NCBI RefSeq assembly: GCF_009806575.1
Contig: NZ_CP047095.1
Location: forward strand, 4,220,001 to 4,284,000
Direction: 5' to 3'
Source of the DNA: Rossellomorea marisflavi
Lineage (GTDB): Bacteria; Bacillota; Bacilli; Bacillales; Bacillaceae_B
Length of the DNA stretch: 64,000 bases
Positions within the stretch are counted from its first letter, which is position 1, and each line of letters opens with the position of its first letter. Position numbers and translations under genes: made by a program. Positions 19,266-28,338 of this stretch are shown here, one piece after another. The notes beneath the pieces were generated by a model. The model searched no databases, had not been told where the DNA came from, and saw only the letters and a list, made by a program, of their open reading frames with translations.

Positions 19266-20126
19266 TCTTGGACTATGCTGCATCGCATGACGTGATGTCA
19301 CGCGATGGATATGAAGTGTGAGGTATATGCGTTCGTCTTTTGATAATACCCAGTGGAGCTCCTTCTGGATGTAGACGGCAATCTTCCCTGAGCACTCGAA
19401 TGCCTGTGGATATTGACGCTCGACCTGCTGATAGAAAAAGTCGTCATTCTGCTCCTCGACGATCTGCTCCTTTTTCATGAGCCTCCATGCAAAGAAGCGG
19501 AGATGGGTGAGAAAGCGCTCGTAATTCATGGATTCTTCATCGAGTGTCACATTGAAGTGATACTTGACGATGGTCAAGATATCGTTGACCGTCGTCACGA
19601 CTTTGGAGATGGATTCAAGCCCTTCACCAGACACTTGACTGTTCACAAGGTGCATGGCAATGGACGCAGCCTCATTCTCATCCATCATGATCCCTGTCTC
19701 TTCCTCGATGATCGTCAGTGCCTCAAGTGCGGTTTGGTATTCTTTCCGGTAGTACTTCTTGATCTCCCATGCGAGAGCATTCTGAAGCTTGATTCCTTGC
19801 TTGTAGCGGGTGATGGCAAAGCTCAAATGGTCGGTCAAGGCGACATACAGATAGTCATCCAGCTTGACCCCGAGCTTCATCGCAGCCATCGTCATGATTT
19901 TCTCAGAGAGTACGAGATACTTCTCCGACACGTCTGCCAAAAGCTCTGCAAGTTTGGCAGATACGCCTTCTCCCTCAAGTACGAAGGTCTTCTCCACCAG
20001 TCCGGTATCCACCTGATCGCCCGGCCGCTTCTTGAAGGCCAGTCCCCGTCCCATGACCACCAGTTCTTTCCCTTGATCGTCGTGGGTCAGGACCACATTA
20101 TTATTGATGACTTTACTAATCTCCAT
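19260..20126 (-). CDS. licT: BglG/LicT-family transcription antiterminator
   Basis: A 288-residue RNA-binding antiterminator. Residues 1-55 form the CAT RNA-binding domain (MEISKVINNNVVLTHDDQGKE, then GRGLAFKKRPGD). Two PRD domains follow, with phosphorylatable histidines in LTDHLSFAITR and AIAMHLVNSQ (PRD1) and in RFLTHLRFFAWRL and LTLHIHRVTSR (PRD2). I chose ATG 20126 because family members begin MEI/MKI; the longer frame to 20186 has no homologous sequence. The gene is flanked by two RATs: one in its own leader (20216-20245) and one overlapping its stop codon, so it controls itself and bglP-bglH. Confidence 0.93.
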   Translation of the reverse strand: MEISKVINNNVVLTHDDQGKELVVMGRGLAFKKRPGDQVDTGLVEKTFVLEGEGVSAKLAELLADVSEKYLVLSEKIMTMAAMKLGVKLDDYLYVALTDHLSFAITRYKQGIKLQNALAWEIKKYYRKEYQTALEALTIIEEETGIMMDENEAASIAMHLVNSQVSGEGLESISKVVTTVNDILTIVKYHFNVTLDEESMNYERFLTHLRFFAWRLMKKEQIVEEQNDDFFYQQVERQYPQAFECSGKIAVYIQKELHWVLSKDERIYLTLHIHRVTSRHAMQHSPRG

Positions 20127-20162
20127 ATCTCTTCGCCCCGTCCATCCATATTCCCTGAAACA

Positions 20163-20245
20163 AAAATAACCCAAATCTGCCCACACGTCACCTCAAAAGG
20201 TAACCAGCAAATTTAGGTTTTGCCTGCCCGAAGCAGTAACAATCC
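20163..20245 (-). promoter_or_regulatory. RAT antiterminator and terminator in the licT leader
   Basis: GGATTGTTACTGCTTCGGGC starts a RAT (20216-20245) almost identical to the known LicT target. It overlaps a terminator whose arms AACCTAAATTTGC (20207-20219) and GCAGATTTGGGTT (20169-20181) pair over 13 bp with G:U pairs, followed by ATTTTTG. licT is therefore placed behind its own antitermination switch. Confidence 0.9.
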
Positions 20246-20262
20246 TGTTTTATATCGTTAGT

Positions 20263-20276
20263 TGTAAACGGTTACT
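20263..20276 (+). promoter_or_regulatory. cre site at the licT promoter
   Basis: TGTAAACGGTTACT matches the CcpA-binding consensus at 13 of 14 positions and overlaps the predicted start of licT transcription. Confidence 0.8.
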
Positions 20277-20278
20277 TT

Positions 20279-20307
20279 ATTTTGCCACAGGTCTTTAAGG
20301 ATGTCAA
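20279..20307 (-). promoter_or_regulatory. licT-bglP-bglH promoter
   Basis: TTGACA (20302-20307) and CAAAAT (20279-20284) with 17-bp spacing on the minus strand. The start would fall in the cre site, giving catabolite repression in addition to antitermination. Confidence 0.6.
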
Positions 20308-20454
20308 TCCTTTTTACTAGTTTTATATATCCCACCTCTTCCACAGAGCGTTTTCTTTTTGGGAATCTGGGTATAAAAGGAAAGATGTTGGTTTTTTACA
20401 CTATATTCCATATTAACAGGGTCCTGGAGGATCAAGAACACAGGAGGGAATTCG

Positions 20455-21372
20455 ATGGTAAAGAAATGGATGGTGATCCTGGTGGCATGCGTGTTGCTGA
20501 CCGCCTGCGGATTGGGTGAAAAGAAAGAGACAGCTTCAAAGACTGAAGCTGCATCCGATGAAAAAAAGGCAAATGTTTCAGAAGCGGAGAAGGCTACAAA
20601 TGAAAAGGAAACAAGCGCTTCAACAGCGGAGACGGATGAGCCGGAGCAAGAGCAGCCGCTGAAAACCTTCGACGAGCTGACACCGGAAGAGTTGAAGATC
20701 CCGACAGTCCCTATGGAATCCCCATACGGAGAGGATGGAAATTTCAAACATGTGCATACCGATAAGGAGCTTGCCCGGGACTTCACGGATGAGAACAATA
20801 TGATCCGATTCGACCTGGATGAGGATCCCATACGCATCATGCGTACGGGTAATATAGATAATGTGATGAACTACAGCGATACCTTCATTGATCTTTCCGA
20901 AAATCTTTCCTATAAGCTCCAGGATCCAGAAGAGATTGAAATCGCCTATCAGCTTTTTATCGACCATCCTCCCGTTCAGCTTCAAGGAAAGGAAGGGATC
21001 GAATACAGATCATGGGAGGAAGCAACCAATATGGAACGTGGCATCATCCAGATGACCATCCTGCTATCGGTTCCCATGAACTATCTCCAGTATGCCATCG
21101 AACAGGATGAGTACGATACGGAACAATTCAAGACGGCTCAGGCAGAGTTCAAGCGAATCGGTGATCCGATGGTGCTTTTCCCGTCTCCCCAGACGCCACT
21201 GGATTATGAGTTATACGAAAGTATACGTACGGTCCATGCCCTGTGGGGAAAACTGGGACTCTATCAAAAGCCCGAGCAGGATAAAGAAGAATTCAAGGCC
21301 CTCTACGATCAAACAAGGCAGGAAGTGAATAACCTGTTCGCACGGGTGAACTATACGCTATCCGAAGAGTGA
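20455..21372 (+). CDS. Lipoprotein of unknown function
   Basis: A 305-residue secreted lipoprotein with a short signal peptide and lipobox LTAC at residues 15-18. A low-complexity Lys/Glu/Ala/Thr-rich spacer (about 20-70) separates the anchor from an acidic helical domain (about 75-305) with no motif I recognise. AGGAGGG lies 7 bases before the ATG. It stands alone between the licT promoter region and a terminator, so context gives no role. Confidence 0.75.
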   Translation: MVKKWMVILVACVLLTACGLGEKKETASKTEAASDEKKANVSEAEKATNEKETSASTAETDEPEQEQPLKTFDELTPEELKIPTVPMESPYGEDGNFKHVHTDKELARDFTDENNMIRFDLDEDPIRIMRTGNIDNVMNYSDTFIDLSENLSYKLQDPEEIEIAYQLFIDHPPVQLQGKEGIEYRSWEEATNMERGIIQMTILLSVPMNYLQYAIEQDEYDTEQFKTAQAEFKRIGDPMVLFPSPQTPLDYELYESIRTVHALWGKLGLYQKPEQDKEEFKALYDQTRQEVNNLFARVNYTLSEE

Positions 21373-21386
21373 CGCAAACACAGAAA

Positions 21387-21415
21387 AGAGCCCCATTAGG
21401 AAAGGGCTCTTTTTC
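21387..21415. terminator. Bidirectional terminator between lipoprotein gene and tctA
   Basis: AGAGCCC (21387-21393) and GGGCTCT (21404-21410) with T and A tracts on the two sides. Confidence 0.85.
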
Positions 21416-21416
21416 G

Positions 21417-22922
21417 TTACATATTCACAGTCGTATCTTCCTTTTGCCGCCTCACTCGCTGACGCCAAGCCGGAACGATAAGCGCCAGGATGGCAATAAC
21501 AAAGAGGGATACAGCCAGCGGACTTGTATAGAAGATGCTCCAGTTCCCGCCGGATATGGTCAAGGATTGCCTCAGTGCCTGTTCCATCATGCCTCCGAGG
21601 ATGAAGGCCAGGATGAAGGGGGCAGCAGGGAAGGCAAAGATCCTCATCAGATATCCGATGATCCCGAAGATCACCAGTAAATAAAGATCAAATGTACTGA
21701 AGCTGACGGCATATACCCCGACCAAGCTGGAAATGATTACGAGAGCAATCAGCAGCGGACGCGGTACAGAAAGGATCTTTACAAAGTATGGGATCAGCGG
21801 GAGGTTAAGAATCAACAAGAATACATTCCCAACATACATACTCGCAATGACTCCCCAGAAGATCGTCGGATTTTCCGTCATGAGAAGGGGGCCCGGCTGG
21901 ACGCCGAGGACAAGGAACGCACCGAGCATGACGGCAGTCGTCCCGGAACCCGGGATCCCGAGGCTGAGCAGCGGTACGAACGCCCCGCTCGTGGCAGCGT
22001 TATTTGCCGTCTCGGGGGCTGCAAGACCCTTGATGGAGCCTTTCCCGAACTCTTCCGGTTTCTTCGCAAGCTTCTTCTCGGAAATATAGGCAACAAAGGA
22101 AGAAATGGTGGCGCCTGCTCCAGGCAGCACACCCAGGAGGAAGCCGATGAAGGATTGTCTCGTCATCGGGCCTTTCATCTCTTTGAAATCTTCTTTTGAC
22201 AGCTTCAAACTGCCGATATTCTTGAAGTCGCTCATCTTCGCCTTGCGGTTGAGGATGAGGAAGCAGACTTCAGCCAGGGCAAAGACGCCAAGGGCGATGA
22301 CCAGAAAATCAATCCCATCGAGAAGGTTGACGTTCCCCATGGTAAAACGGCTCGTGCCCGTTTGGGAATCGATCCCGATGGTCACGACCATGAAGCCGAG
22401 GACCGCAGACGTAAGCGCCTTGAGGGTGGAGCCGTCCGAAAGACTGGATATGGCCGTCAAACCAAGCAGCATGAGGGCAAAGTATTCAGGCGGACCGAAA
22501 ATGATGGCCACGCTTGCCAATACGGGGGCAAACAGCATCAAAAGAACAACGCTGACCGTTCCTCCCACAAAGGATGCGATGGCGGAAATGGCAAGGGCCT
22601 TCCCCGCCTTACCCTGCTGTGCCATAGGGTAGCCGTCAAAAGCCGTTGCCACCGTACCGGCAACACCCGGTGCATTCAGAAGGATCGAAGACGTAGACCC
22701 TCCGTACATGGAACCGTAATATACACCAGCCATCATGACGAGGGCAATGGTGGGGTCCATCCCGTAGGTAACGGGGATCATGATTGCGATGGCACTGATT
22801 GGACCGAGACCAGGGATCATTCCAATAATCGTCCCGATTAAGACACCAATAAATACGAACATAATTCCTTGTAAACTGAAGGCTATCTGAAAGCCTTGCA
22901 GCAATCCATCAAACGAACCCAT
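21417..22922 (-). CDS. tctA: Tripartite tricarboxylate transporter large permease TctA
   Basis: A 501-residue membrane protein with about twelve helices and the TctA signature region GLGPISAIAIMIPVTYGMDP and YGSMYGGSTSSILLNAPG. It is the main translocation subunit for citrate-like acids, driven by an ion gradient and fed by the TctC binding protein. It is the last gene of the tctC-tctB-tctA operon, 24 bp after tctB, with AAAGGAGTG before the ATG. Confidence 0.93.
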   Translation of the reverse strand: MGSFDGLLQGFQIAFSLQGIMFVFIGVLIGTIIGMIPGLGPISAIAIMIPVTYGMDPTIALVMMAGVYYGSMYGGSTSSILLNAPGVAGTVATAFDGYPMAQQGKAGKALAISAIASFVGGTVSVVLLMLFAPVLASVAIIFGPPEYFALMLLGLTAISSLSDGSTLKALTSAVLGFMVVTIGIDSQTGTSRFTMGNVNLLDGIDFLVIALGVFALAEVCFLILNRKAKMSDFKNIGSLKLSKEDFKEMKGPMTRQSFIGFLLGVLPGAGATISSFVAYISEKKLAKKPEEFGKGSIKGLAAPETANNAATSGAFVPLLSLGIPGSGTTAVMLGAFLVLGVQPGPLLMTENPTIFWGVIASMYVGNVFLLILNLPLIPYFVKILSVPRPLLIALVIISSLVGVYAVSFSTFDLYLLVIFGIIGYLMRIFAFPAAPFILAFILGGMMEQALRQSLTISGGNWSIFYTSPLAVSLFVIAILALIVPAWRQRVRRQKEDTTVNM

Positions 22923-22946
22923 ACGTTCACTCCTTTCTATCCTTGG

Positions 22947-23405
22947 TTAAAATGGCAAGATCCCTGCCGGCAGACGGATCGATAAAGCATAATTAAAAAG
23001 ACTATAGGCACTGCCGGAGAAGACGATGGCCGTCAAGATATTCGGTACCCACTTCTTATATCCCAGCAATCTGGAACAGGCGATGATGAAGGCCGTCGTC
23101 ATAAGGACAAAACCTGCTACCTCAAGGAACGTGATATAGATCAGAACCAGGCCCATGACGGCCAGAAGCATCAGGACTTCCTTCCTCGGGATCACCCGTT
23201 TGGCCTTTTGGTCTTCCGTGTCTATATCCTTACTGAAGAAAAAGCAGACGGATAGAATTAGAAGACAAAAGCCCAGGATCTTGGGAATCAGATCGGCATC
23301 AACCGGAACAAAGGGGTATTCAGGAAGAAGGAACGCCATGATCAAATACGTAACCGATACAAGCATCAATACAATGGAAATACCTTTATTCACTGTTACT
23401 TTCAT
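22947..23405 (-). CDS. tctB: Tripartite tricarboxylate transporter small permease TctB
   Basis: A 152-residue protein with four hydrophobic segments (ISIVLMLVSVTYLIMAFLLP, LIPKILGFCLLILSVCFFF, VLMLLAVMGLVLIYITFLEV, ILTAIVFSGSAYSLFNYAL), the size and topology of TctB. It lies between tctC (14-bp gap) and tctA (24-bp gap), and AGGAGGAGA precedes the start. Sequence conservation in TctB is low; assignment rests on size, topology and position. Confidence 0.9.
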   Translation of the reverse strand: MKVTVNKGISIVLMLVSVTYLIMAFLLPEYPFVPVDADLIPKILGFCLLILSVCFFFSKDIDTEDQKAKRVIPRKEVLMLLAVMGLVLIYITFLEVAGFVLMTTAFIIACSRLLGYKKWVPNILTAIVFSGSAYSLFNYALSIRLPAGILPF

Positions 23406-23419
23406 TTCTCCGTCTCCTC

Positions 23420-24430
23420 CTAATCTCTCTTGAATCCAAGTTCATCCAGAACCTTGGTCAGATCTTCCGCTTGATCATCTAGGAAGGACTTGAATTCTTC
23501 ACTTCCCATATACTGCTCATCCCAGCCGTATGCCTTCCTGACCTTATCAAAGGATTCTGATTCGGATACACCTTTTGCAATGTCCTCATAATAGGCAATC
23601 TGTTCTTCGGTCATATCGGGCGGTCCGAATAAGCCTCGCCATACGATGAATTCTGCATCGATCCCCTGCTCCTTCGCAGTCGGAAGGGTTTCGAGGAATT
23701 CGTCACCTGAAAGTCGTTCAGGAGAGGTGACCGCGAGGATCTTTAATTTTTCGGCTCTTGCCTGATCCATGGCATCGGATACCCCTGTCGAGACGACATC
23801 GACACTACCATTAAGAACGGCTGTCATGGAGCCTCCATCCTGATCTGATACATATCGAATCTTACTAATGTCCACACCTGCCGCTTGGGCGAACATGATG
23901 AATTGAATATGGTCCATACTTCCGGGAGATGAGATTCCGACGACTGTCACGCTCTCCGGATCCTTCCTCATATCGTCAAACAGCTCATCGAGTGTATCCC
24001 ATTTGGCATCGGCTCTTACGGCAAATGCTCCGTAATCTGCAATCAGATTGGCAATGGGAGTGAAATCTTCGTAGCCGTAAGGGGATTGCCCGTTCAGTGC
24101 TACAAAGTGTAACGGAGGTGAGCTGATGAAGATATTATGGGGATCATTCCGCTTGTGGATATACGACCAGGCTACTGCTCCCCCGCCGCCCGGTTTATTG
24201 ACAACACCGAAGCTACGATCTGATAGATTTTCATCTTCAATGCTTTTCGCAATCATCCTGGCGGTCGTGTCCCATCCGCCACCTGCTCCTGCCGGGGCGA
24301 TCACTTCAATGGAGCGGTCCGGTTCCCATTCTCCATCTGCATTGACCGACCCTTTTTGGACGGGAAGGGAACAGCCTGTCATCAGAATGAGGCCAAATAT
24401 GATAAGTACAATCAATCGTTTTCGCAACAC
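23420..24430 (-). CDS. tctC: Tricarboxylate-binding lipoprotein TctC
   Basis: A 336-residue extracytoplasmic solute receptor of the Bug/TctC family with lipobox MTGC near residue 17. The motifs IEVIAPAGAGGGWDTTAR and VVNKPGGGGAVAW near the N-terminus and VGISSPGSMDHIQF in the middle are typical. It captures citrate or another di/tricarboxylate outside the cell for TctAB. The start is GTG at 24430 (or TTG at 24427), directly behind AAGGAGG; an upstream ATG at 24454 would put the ribosome site inside the coding region. Confidence 0.92.
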   Translation of the reverse strand: MLRKRLIVLIIFGLILMTGCSLPVQKGSVNADGEWEPDRSIEVIAPAGAGGGWDTTARMIAKSIEDENLSDRSFGVVNKPGGGGAVAWSYIHKRNDPHNIFISSPPLHFVALNGQSPYGYEDFTPIANLIADYGAFAVRADAKWDTLDELFDDMRKDPESVTVVGISSPGSMDHIQFIMFAQAAGVDISKIRYVSDQDGGSMTAVLNGSVDVVSTGVSDAMDQARAEKLKILAVTSPERLSGDEFLETLPTAKEQGIDAEFIVWRGLFGPPDMTEEQIAYYEDIAKGVSESESFDKVRKAYGWDEQYMGSEEFKSFLDDQAEDLTKVLDELGFKRD

Positions 24431-24479
24431 TAGCGCCTCCTTGCCATTTTTCAACCATTTTACGGGGTGTTCACAATTT

Positions 24480-24493
24480 TGTAACCGTTTCCA
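24480..24493 (+). promoter_or_regulatory. cre site upstream of tctC
   Basis: TGTAACCGTTTCCA matches the cre consensus at 13 of 14 positions, 50 bp upstream of the tctC start, so uptake of tricarboxylates is probably under CcpA. No clear -35/-10 pair is visible nearby. Confidence 0.7.
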
Positions 24494-24542
24494 ATTTAAA
24501 GTTCTTAGAGTCCTTTTTGCCTTTTATGTTCATAAAGTTCAC

Positions 24543-24587
24543 AAAAAAGCGGTTTTGAAAAGGATTTCTCCTTCTCAAAACCGCTTT
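24543..24587 (-). terminator. Terminator of the citS-citT-type operon
   Basis: On the minus strand AAAGCGGTTTTGA and TCAAAACCGCTTT form a 13-bp perfect stem followed by TTTTTT. Confidence 0.9.
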
Positions 24588-24589
24588 GA

Positions 24590-25255
24590 TCATTTTCGTT
24601 TGTATTTCCTTTCCGGTCGACCCACGATCCCATACACGAGCTCTGCTTCCGCTTCTTTGATTGATATAAGGTATTCCAGATACCGGCGGGAAGTCGTCCG
24701 GGAAGCCCCGAACAGTTTCCCGAGGGCTTCCGCCGTGATCCCTTCTTCCTGCTGTCCCAGAAGCTCCTTGACCTTTTCAAGCGTCAGCTGATCGATTCCT
24801 TTCGGAAGAGCCTCCCGGGGAGAAGACGTCTCGGACTGGAAAAGCCGGTCGATGAGGGATTGATTCACATCCTCGCTTCCCTTTAGGACATGACGGGTCT
24901 GCACAGCCCGCGAAACGGCCTCAGACAGGCGTTCGAGCTCAATGGGTTTGATCAAGTAATCGACGACCCCATGATTCAACGCCTTGGTCAGGATCTCCCG
25001 GTCCGTCGCCGCCGTAATCAGGATGATCTGAAGATCTGGGCATTGTTCCCTTAGAGGGCCGATGATGCTGATTCCAAGACTGTCAGGTAGATACACATCC
25101 AAAAGGAGCAGATCTGGCTTCAGCTCCCCTGCCAGCCTTAGCGTTTCCCCCGCAGTGGTAGCCGAAGCAAGAACCTGCAGGCCCCCGACCCTTTCCAGGA
25201 ACTGATGATGGATGTCTGCTACACGGTAGTCATCTTCTGCAATAAGGACCTTCAC
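24590..25255 (-). CDS. CitT/DcuR-type response regulator
   Basis: A 221-residue cytoplasmic response regulator. The receiver domain (1-120) has LIAEDDYRVAD at the start, the phosphorylated Asp in LLLLDVYLPD and the Lys in VDYLIKPIE. A C-terminal helical DNA-binding part (about 150-221; ITAEALGKLFGASRTTSRRYL) is of the CitT/DctR kind. It overlaps the kinase gene by 4 bp and lies next to tctCBA, which it presumably activates when the extracellular acid is sensed. Confidence 0.9.
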   Translation of the reverse strand: MKVLIAEDDYRVADIHHQFLERVGGLQVLASATTAGETLRLAGELKPDLLLLDVYLPDSLGISIIGPLREQCPDLQIILITAATDREILTKALNHGVVDYLIKPIELERLSEAVSRAVQTRHVLKGSEDVNQSLIDRLFQSETSSPREALPKGIDQLTLEKVKELLGQQEEGITAEALGKLFGASRTTSRRYLEYLISIKEAEAELVYGIVGRPERKYKRK

Positions 25256-26841
25256 TGAGTACTTCCTCCTTTCGGAATATAGACGGTCACGACCGTCCCT
25301 TCCTGTTCATCGGATGCGATCTCCAAACTCCCCCCGAGCTCCCGCAGAGAAGCGTGGACGAGGGACATGCCAAATCCTCTGTCGCTGCCTTCTTTTGTGG
25401 TGAATCCCTGCTCATGAATCCGTTCCATCAACTCAGGCGGGATGCCTTTTCCATTATCGGATACCTCCAGGATCAGATCATCTGCGATATCCGTCGTATA
25501 CACCTGTACCCAGGGTTCCGGTTGACCCACCACTGCTTCAAAGGCATTGTCGATGATATTCCCTATGATCGTCACCAGGGGGGAGGCGGCATCCTGAGGC
25601 CATTCATATTCGATGGAGCTCGTCTCATCCAGGGCGAAGGCTATTTTTTTCTCAGAGGCCTTTGACAGCTTCCCAATCAATACAGCTTGAATCGTCGGAT
25701 CATGAATCTGCTCGAATAACACGCGTTCATATGCCTTCTGCTGACCTGTTTCATCATGGATGAAGGCCATCGCTTTCGTGACCTTACCGAGCTGAAGCCA
25801 TCCTGATATAGCATACAGCTTATTTGTATACTCGTGGGTCTGGGCACGAAGGTCATGGGAGTACTGCTGTACCTCCGATAACGTGCTGATGAGCTCCTGT
25901 ATTTCCGAGCGGCGCTGGAAGCTTGCGACCTTTCCCCCGTAGCGCCCCTCATCGTCGACCCTCTTATAACGGACCACAAGCTGCTGGCCATCATACACGG
26001 TTTCATATTGTCCTTCCGCTGCTTCACGTTCCATGACACGGGCGATCGTGGACCCCGGAAGGACAGCTTGGATGGGGTGACCGATTGCATTTTCCGAGAT
26101 GCCGAGAATCTCTTTTGCCGACTGGTTGACGAGGGTGACCCGGCCATCCTGATCCGTCGCCATGACCCCTTCACTGATCGCTTCAAGCACGGCCCCCCTC
26201 TCCTTGTAGATCCTGGCAATCTGATAAGGCTCGAGTCCGAATGTGTCTTTCCGTATATTTCGGGTCAGCATAAGACTCCCTCCGACCCCAATCATAAAGA
26301 TGAACAGGAGCCACAAAAGGATGCCGATCAATCCTTCCTGATAGGTGGAGTCGATTTCCGAGAGGAGGAATCCAACCGATACAACACCGATGATCTCACC
26401 TGCTTCATTGACGATCGGCGTTTTTCCACGGACCGATTCCCCGATGGATCCTTCAGCCATGGAAACATAGCTTTTCCCATTGATCAGTGCCTCATCGTTG
26501 TCGCCGCCGACCATTGCCTTCCCGATCTTTTCCCTTGTGGGATGGGTGTAGCGGATGCCATCCACATCGCCTATGACGATGAACTCGGCACCTGATTTCT
26601 CTCGGATTGTTTCTACCACGCGCTGCATATCTGAAGCGTTTGCATTTTCACTTAGCACCCGTTTCACGACCGGGATCTCTGATACGGTCAATGCCGTTGT
26701 AAGGGCCTGCTGGCCGACGATGTCCTGTGCCTGCTTGCGCTCAAAATACATATACACCACCGTCACCATCAGCATGATGATCGTGATCAGCGTACAGACC
26801 AGCACCATGATCTTCCGCTCGAGGGGCCATCTGTTCTCCAT
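25252..26841 (-). CDS. CitS/DcuS-type sensor histidine kinase
   Basis: A 529-residue membrane kinase of the CitA/DcuS family. Membrane segments at about 10-30 and 170-190 flank an extracytoplasmic single Cache/PAS domain (about 35-165; VIGDVDGIRYTHPTREKIGK). A cytoplasmic PAS domain follows (ISEGVMATDQDGRVTLVNQ). The phosphoacceptor region is RAQTHEYTNKLYAISGWLQL, with the HEY.N motif of this family, and the ATPase has IIGNIIDNAFEAV and VSDNGKGIP. It should sense citrate or a related acid and control tctCBA through the overlapping regulator gene. Confidence 0.92.
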   Translation of the reverse strand: MENRWPLERKIMVLVCTLITIIMLMVTVVYMYFERKQAQDIVGQQALTTALTVSEIPVVKRVLSENANASDMQRVVETIREKSGAEFIVIGDVDGIRYTHPTREKIGKAMVGGDNDEALINGKSYVSMAEGSIGESVRGKTPIVNEAGEIIGVVSVGFLLSEIDSTYQEGLIGILLWLLFIFMIGVGGSLMLTRNIRKDTFGLEPYQIARIYKERGAVLEAISEGVMATDQDGRVTLVNQSAKEILGISENAIGHPIQAVLPGSTIARVMEREAAEGQYETVYDGQQLVVRYKRVDDEGRYGGKVASFQRRSEIQELISTLSEVQQYSHDLRAQTHEYTNKLYAISGWLQLGKVTKAMAFIHDETGQQKAYERVLFEQIHDPTIQAVLIGKLSKASEKKIAFALDETSSIEYEWPQDAASPLVTIIGNIIDNAFEAVVGQPEPWVQVYTTDIADDLILEVSDNGKGIPPELMERIHEQGFTTKEGSDRGFGMSLVHASLRELGGSLEIASDEQEGTVVTVYIPKGGSTQ

Positions 26842-26995
26842 ATCTGCATCCCTCCCGCATCACCCCGATGCAGAAAATTCTAACACTTTATGGAATAATA
26901 GAAAAGGAGACATTTAGCGGAAGACTCCTTCCCCGCTTCAAAGGACACAGTTTGATATAATGGTAGGAGTACATAATCGAAAGGGGAAATGAACA

Positions 26996-28228
26996 TTGAA
27001 GCAGGAAATCATTGAACGCTTTACGTCCTATGTGAAAATGGATACCCAGTCCAACGAACAAAATGAATCTTGCCCCTCCACTCCCGGACAGCTCGAACTC
27101 GGGAAAAAGCTTGTTGAAGAGTTGAAGTCGATCGGGTTGAGCGATGCCTCCATGGACGACTTTGGATATGTGATGGCCACCCTGCCAGCCAATACGAAAA
27201 AGGATGTACCAACAATCGGATTCCTGGCGCATGTGGATACGGCGACGGACTTTACCGGGAAGAATGTCAATCCGCAGATTCATGAAGAATATGACGGAGG
27301 CGAGATCGTCCTGAATGAGGACCGAGGCGTCACGCTATCACCCCATGAATTTCCGAACCTCGGAAACTATCATGGCCATACCTTGATCACAACGGATGGA
27401 ACGACGCTCCTTGGTGCCGATAATAAAGCCGGCATCGCCGAGATCATGACCGCCATGGACTACCTCGTAAAACACCCTGAAATTGAACACGGACGGATCC
27501 GTGTCGCCTTCACACCGGATGAAGAGATCGGACGCGGCCCTCATCGATTCGACGTAGAGCGATTCAATGCACAGTATGCCTATACCGTCGACGGAGGCCC
27601 ACTCGGTGAGCTGCAATACGAAAGCTTCAGCGCGGCAGGTGCCGTTATCACCATCAACGGGACGAACATCCATCCGGGGACGGCCAAAGGCAAGATGGTC
27701 AATTCCATGAAGATCGCCATGGAGCTCCAGAGCAGACTGCCTAGAGAGGAAGCACCTGAGTATACGGAAGGATATGAAGGCTTCTTCCACCTCCTCTCCT
27801 TTGAGGGCGATGTGGAAAAGACGACCCTCACGTATATCATCAGGGATTTCGACCGCGAGAAATTCACCGCGCGGAAGGAGCTTATGACCTCCATCGTGAA
27901 AGAACTTCAGGAAACATACGGGGAAGAGCGCGTTTCCCTCTCCTTGAAAGATCAGTATTACAACATGCGCGAGAAGATCGAGCCCGTGAAATTCATTGTC
28001 GATACGGCATATAAAGCCATGACCAACCACGGCATCGTCCCGATCGTCGAGCCGATCCGCGGCGGAACAGACGGTTCCCAGCTTTCCTACATGGGACTCC
28101 CGACCCCGAATATCTTCACAGGCGGAGAGAACTTCCACGGAAAGTTCGAATTCATCTCCGTGGACAATATGGAGAAATCGGTGAACGTCATCGTGGAAAT
28201 CGCCCGTCTATTCGCTGAAGAAGCATAA
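26996..28228 (+). CDS. pepT: Peptidase T (tripeptide aminopeptidase)
   Basis: A 410-residue M20 metallopeptidase that releases the N-terminal residue of tripeptides in the cytoplasm. The metal-site segments [43 protein letters not shown] and [19 protein letters not shown] are all intact and the length matches B. subtilis PepT. Translation starts at TTG behind AAAGGGGA. A TATAAT box lies at 26956-26961 without a good -35. It is monocistronic, ending at the terminator 28233-28266, and divergent from the sensor kinase gene. Confidence 0.95.
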   Translation: MKQEIIERFTSYVKMDTQSNEQNESCPSTPGQLELGKKLVEELKSIGLSDASMDDFGYVMATLPANTKKDVPTIGFLAHVDTATDFTGKNVNPQIHEEYDGGEIVLNEDRGVTLSPHEFPNLGNYHGHTLITTDGTTLLGADNKAGIAEIMTAMDYLVKHPEIEHGRIRVAFTPDEEIGRGPHRFDVERFNAQYAYTVDGGPLGELQYESFSAAGAVITINGTNIHPGTAKGKMVNSMKIAMELQSRLPREEAPEYTEGYEGFFHLLSFEGDVEKTTLTYIIRDFDREKFTARKELMTSIVKELQETYGEERVSLSLKDQYYNMREKIEPVKFIVDTAYKAMTNHGIVPIVEPIRGGTDGSQLSYMGLPTPNIFTGGENFHGKFEFISVDNMEKSVNVIVEIARLFAEEA

Positions 28229-28232
28229 GATC

Positions 28233-28266
28233 AGAGCAGTCCTTGAACAGGACTGCTCTTTTTTTG
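28233..28266 (+). terminator. pepT terminator
   Basis: AGAGCAGTCC and GGACTGCTCT form a perfect 10-bp stem with a 7-base loop, followed by a run of seven T residues. Confidence 0.93.
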
Positions 28267-28338
28267 CACATGCACATTCGCTTCCGGCAAGACAGGAAAT
28301 TATAATGTGGGATACAGACTAAGACGAGGTGACCCATT

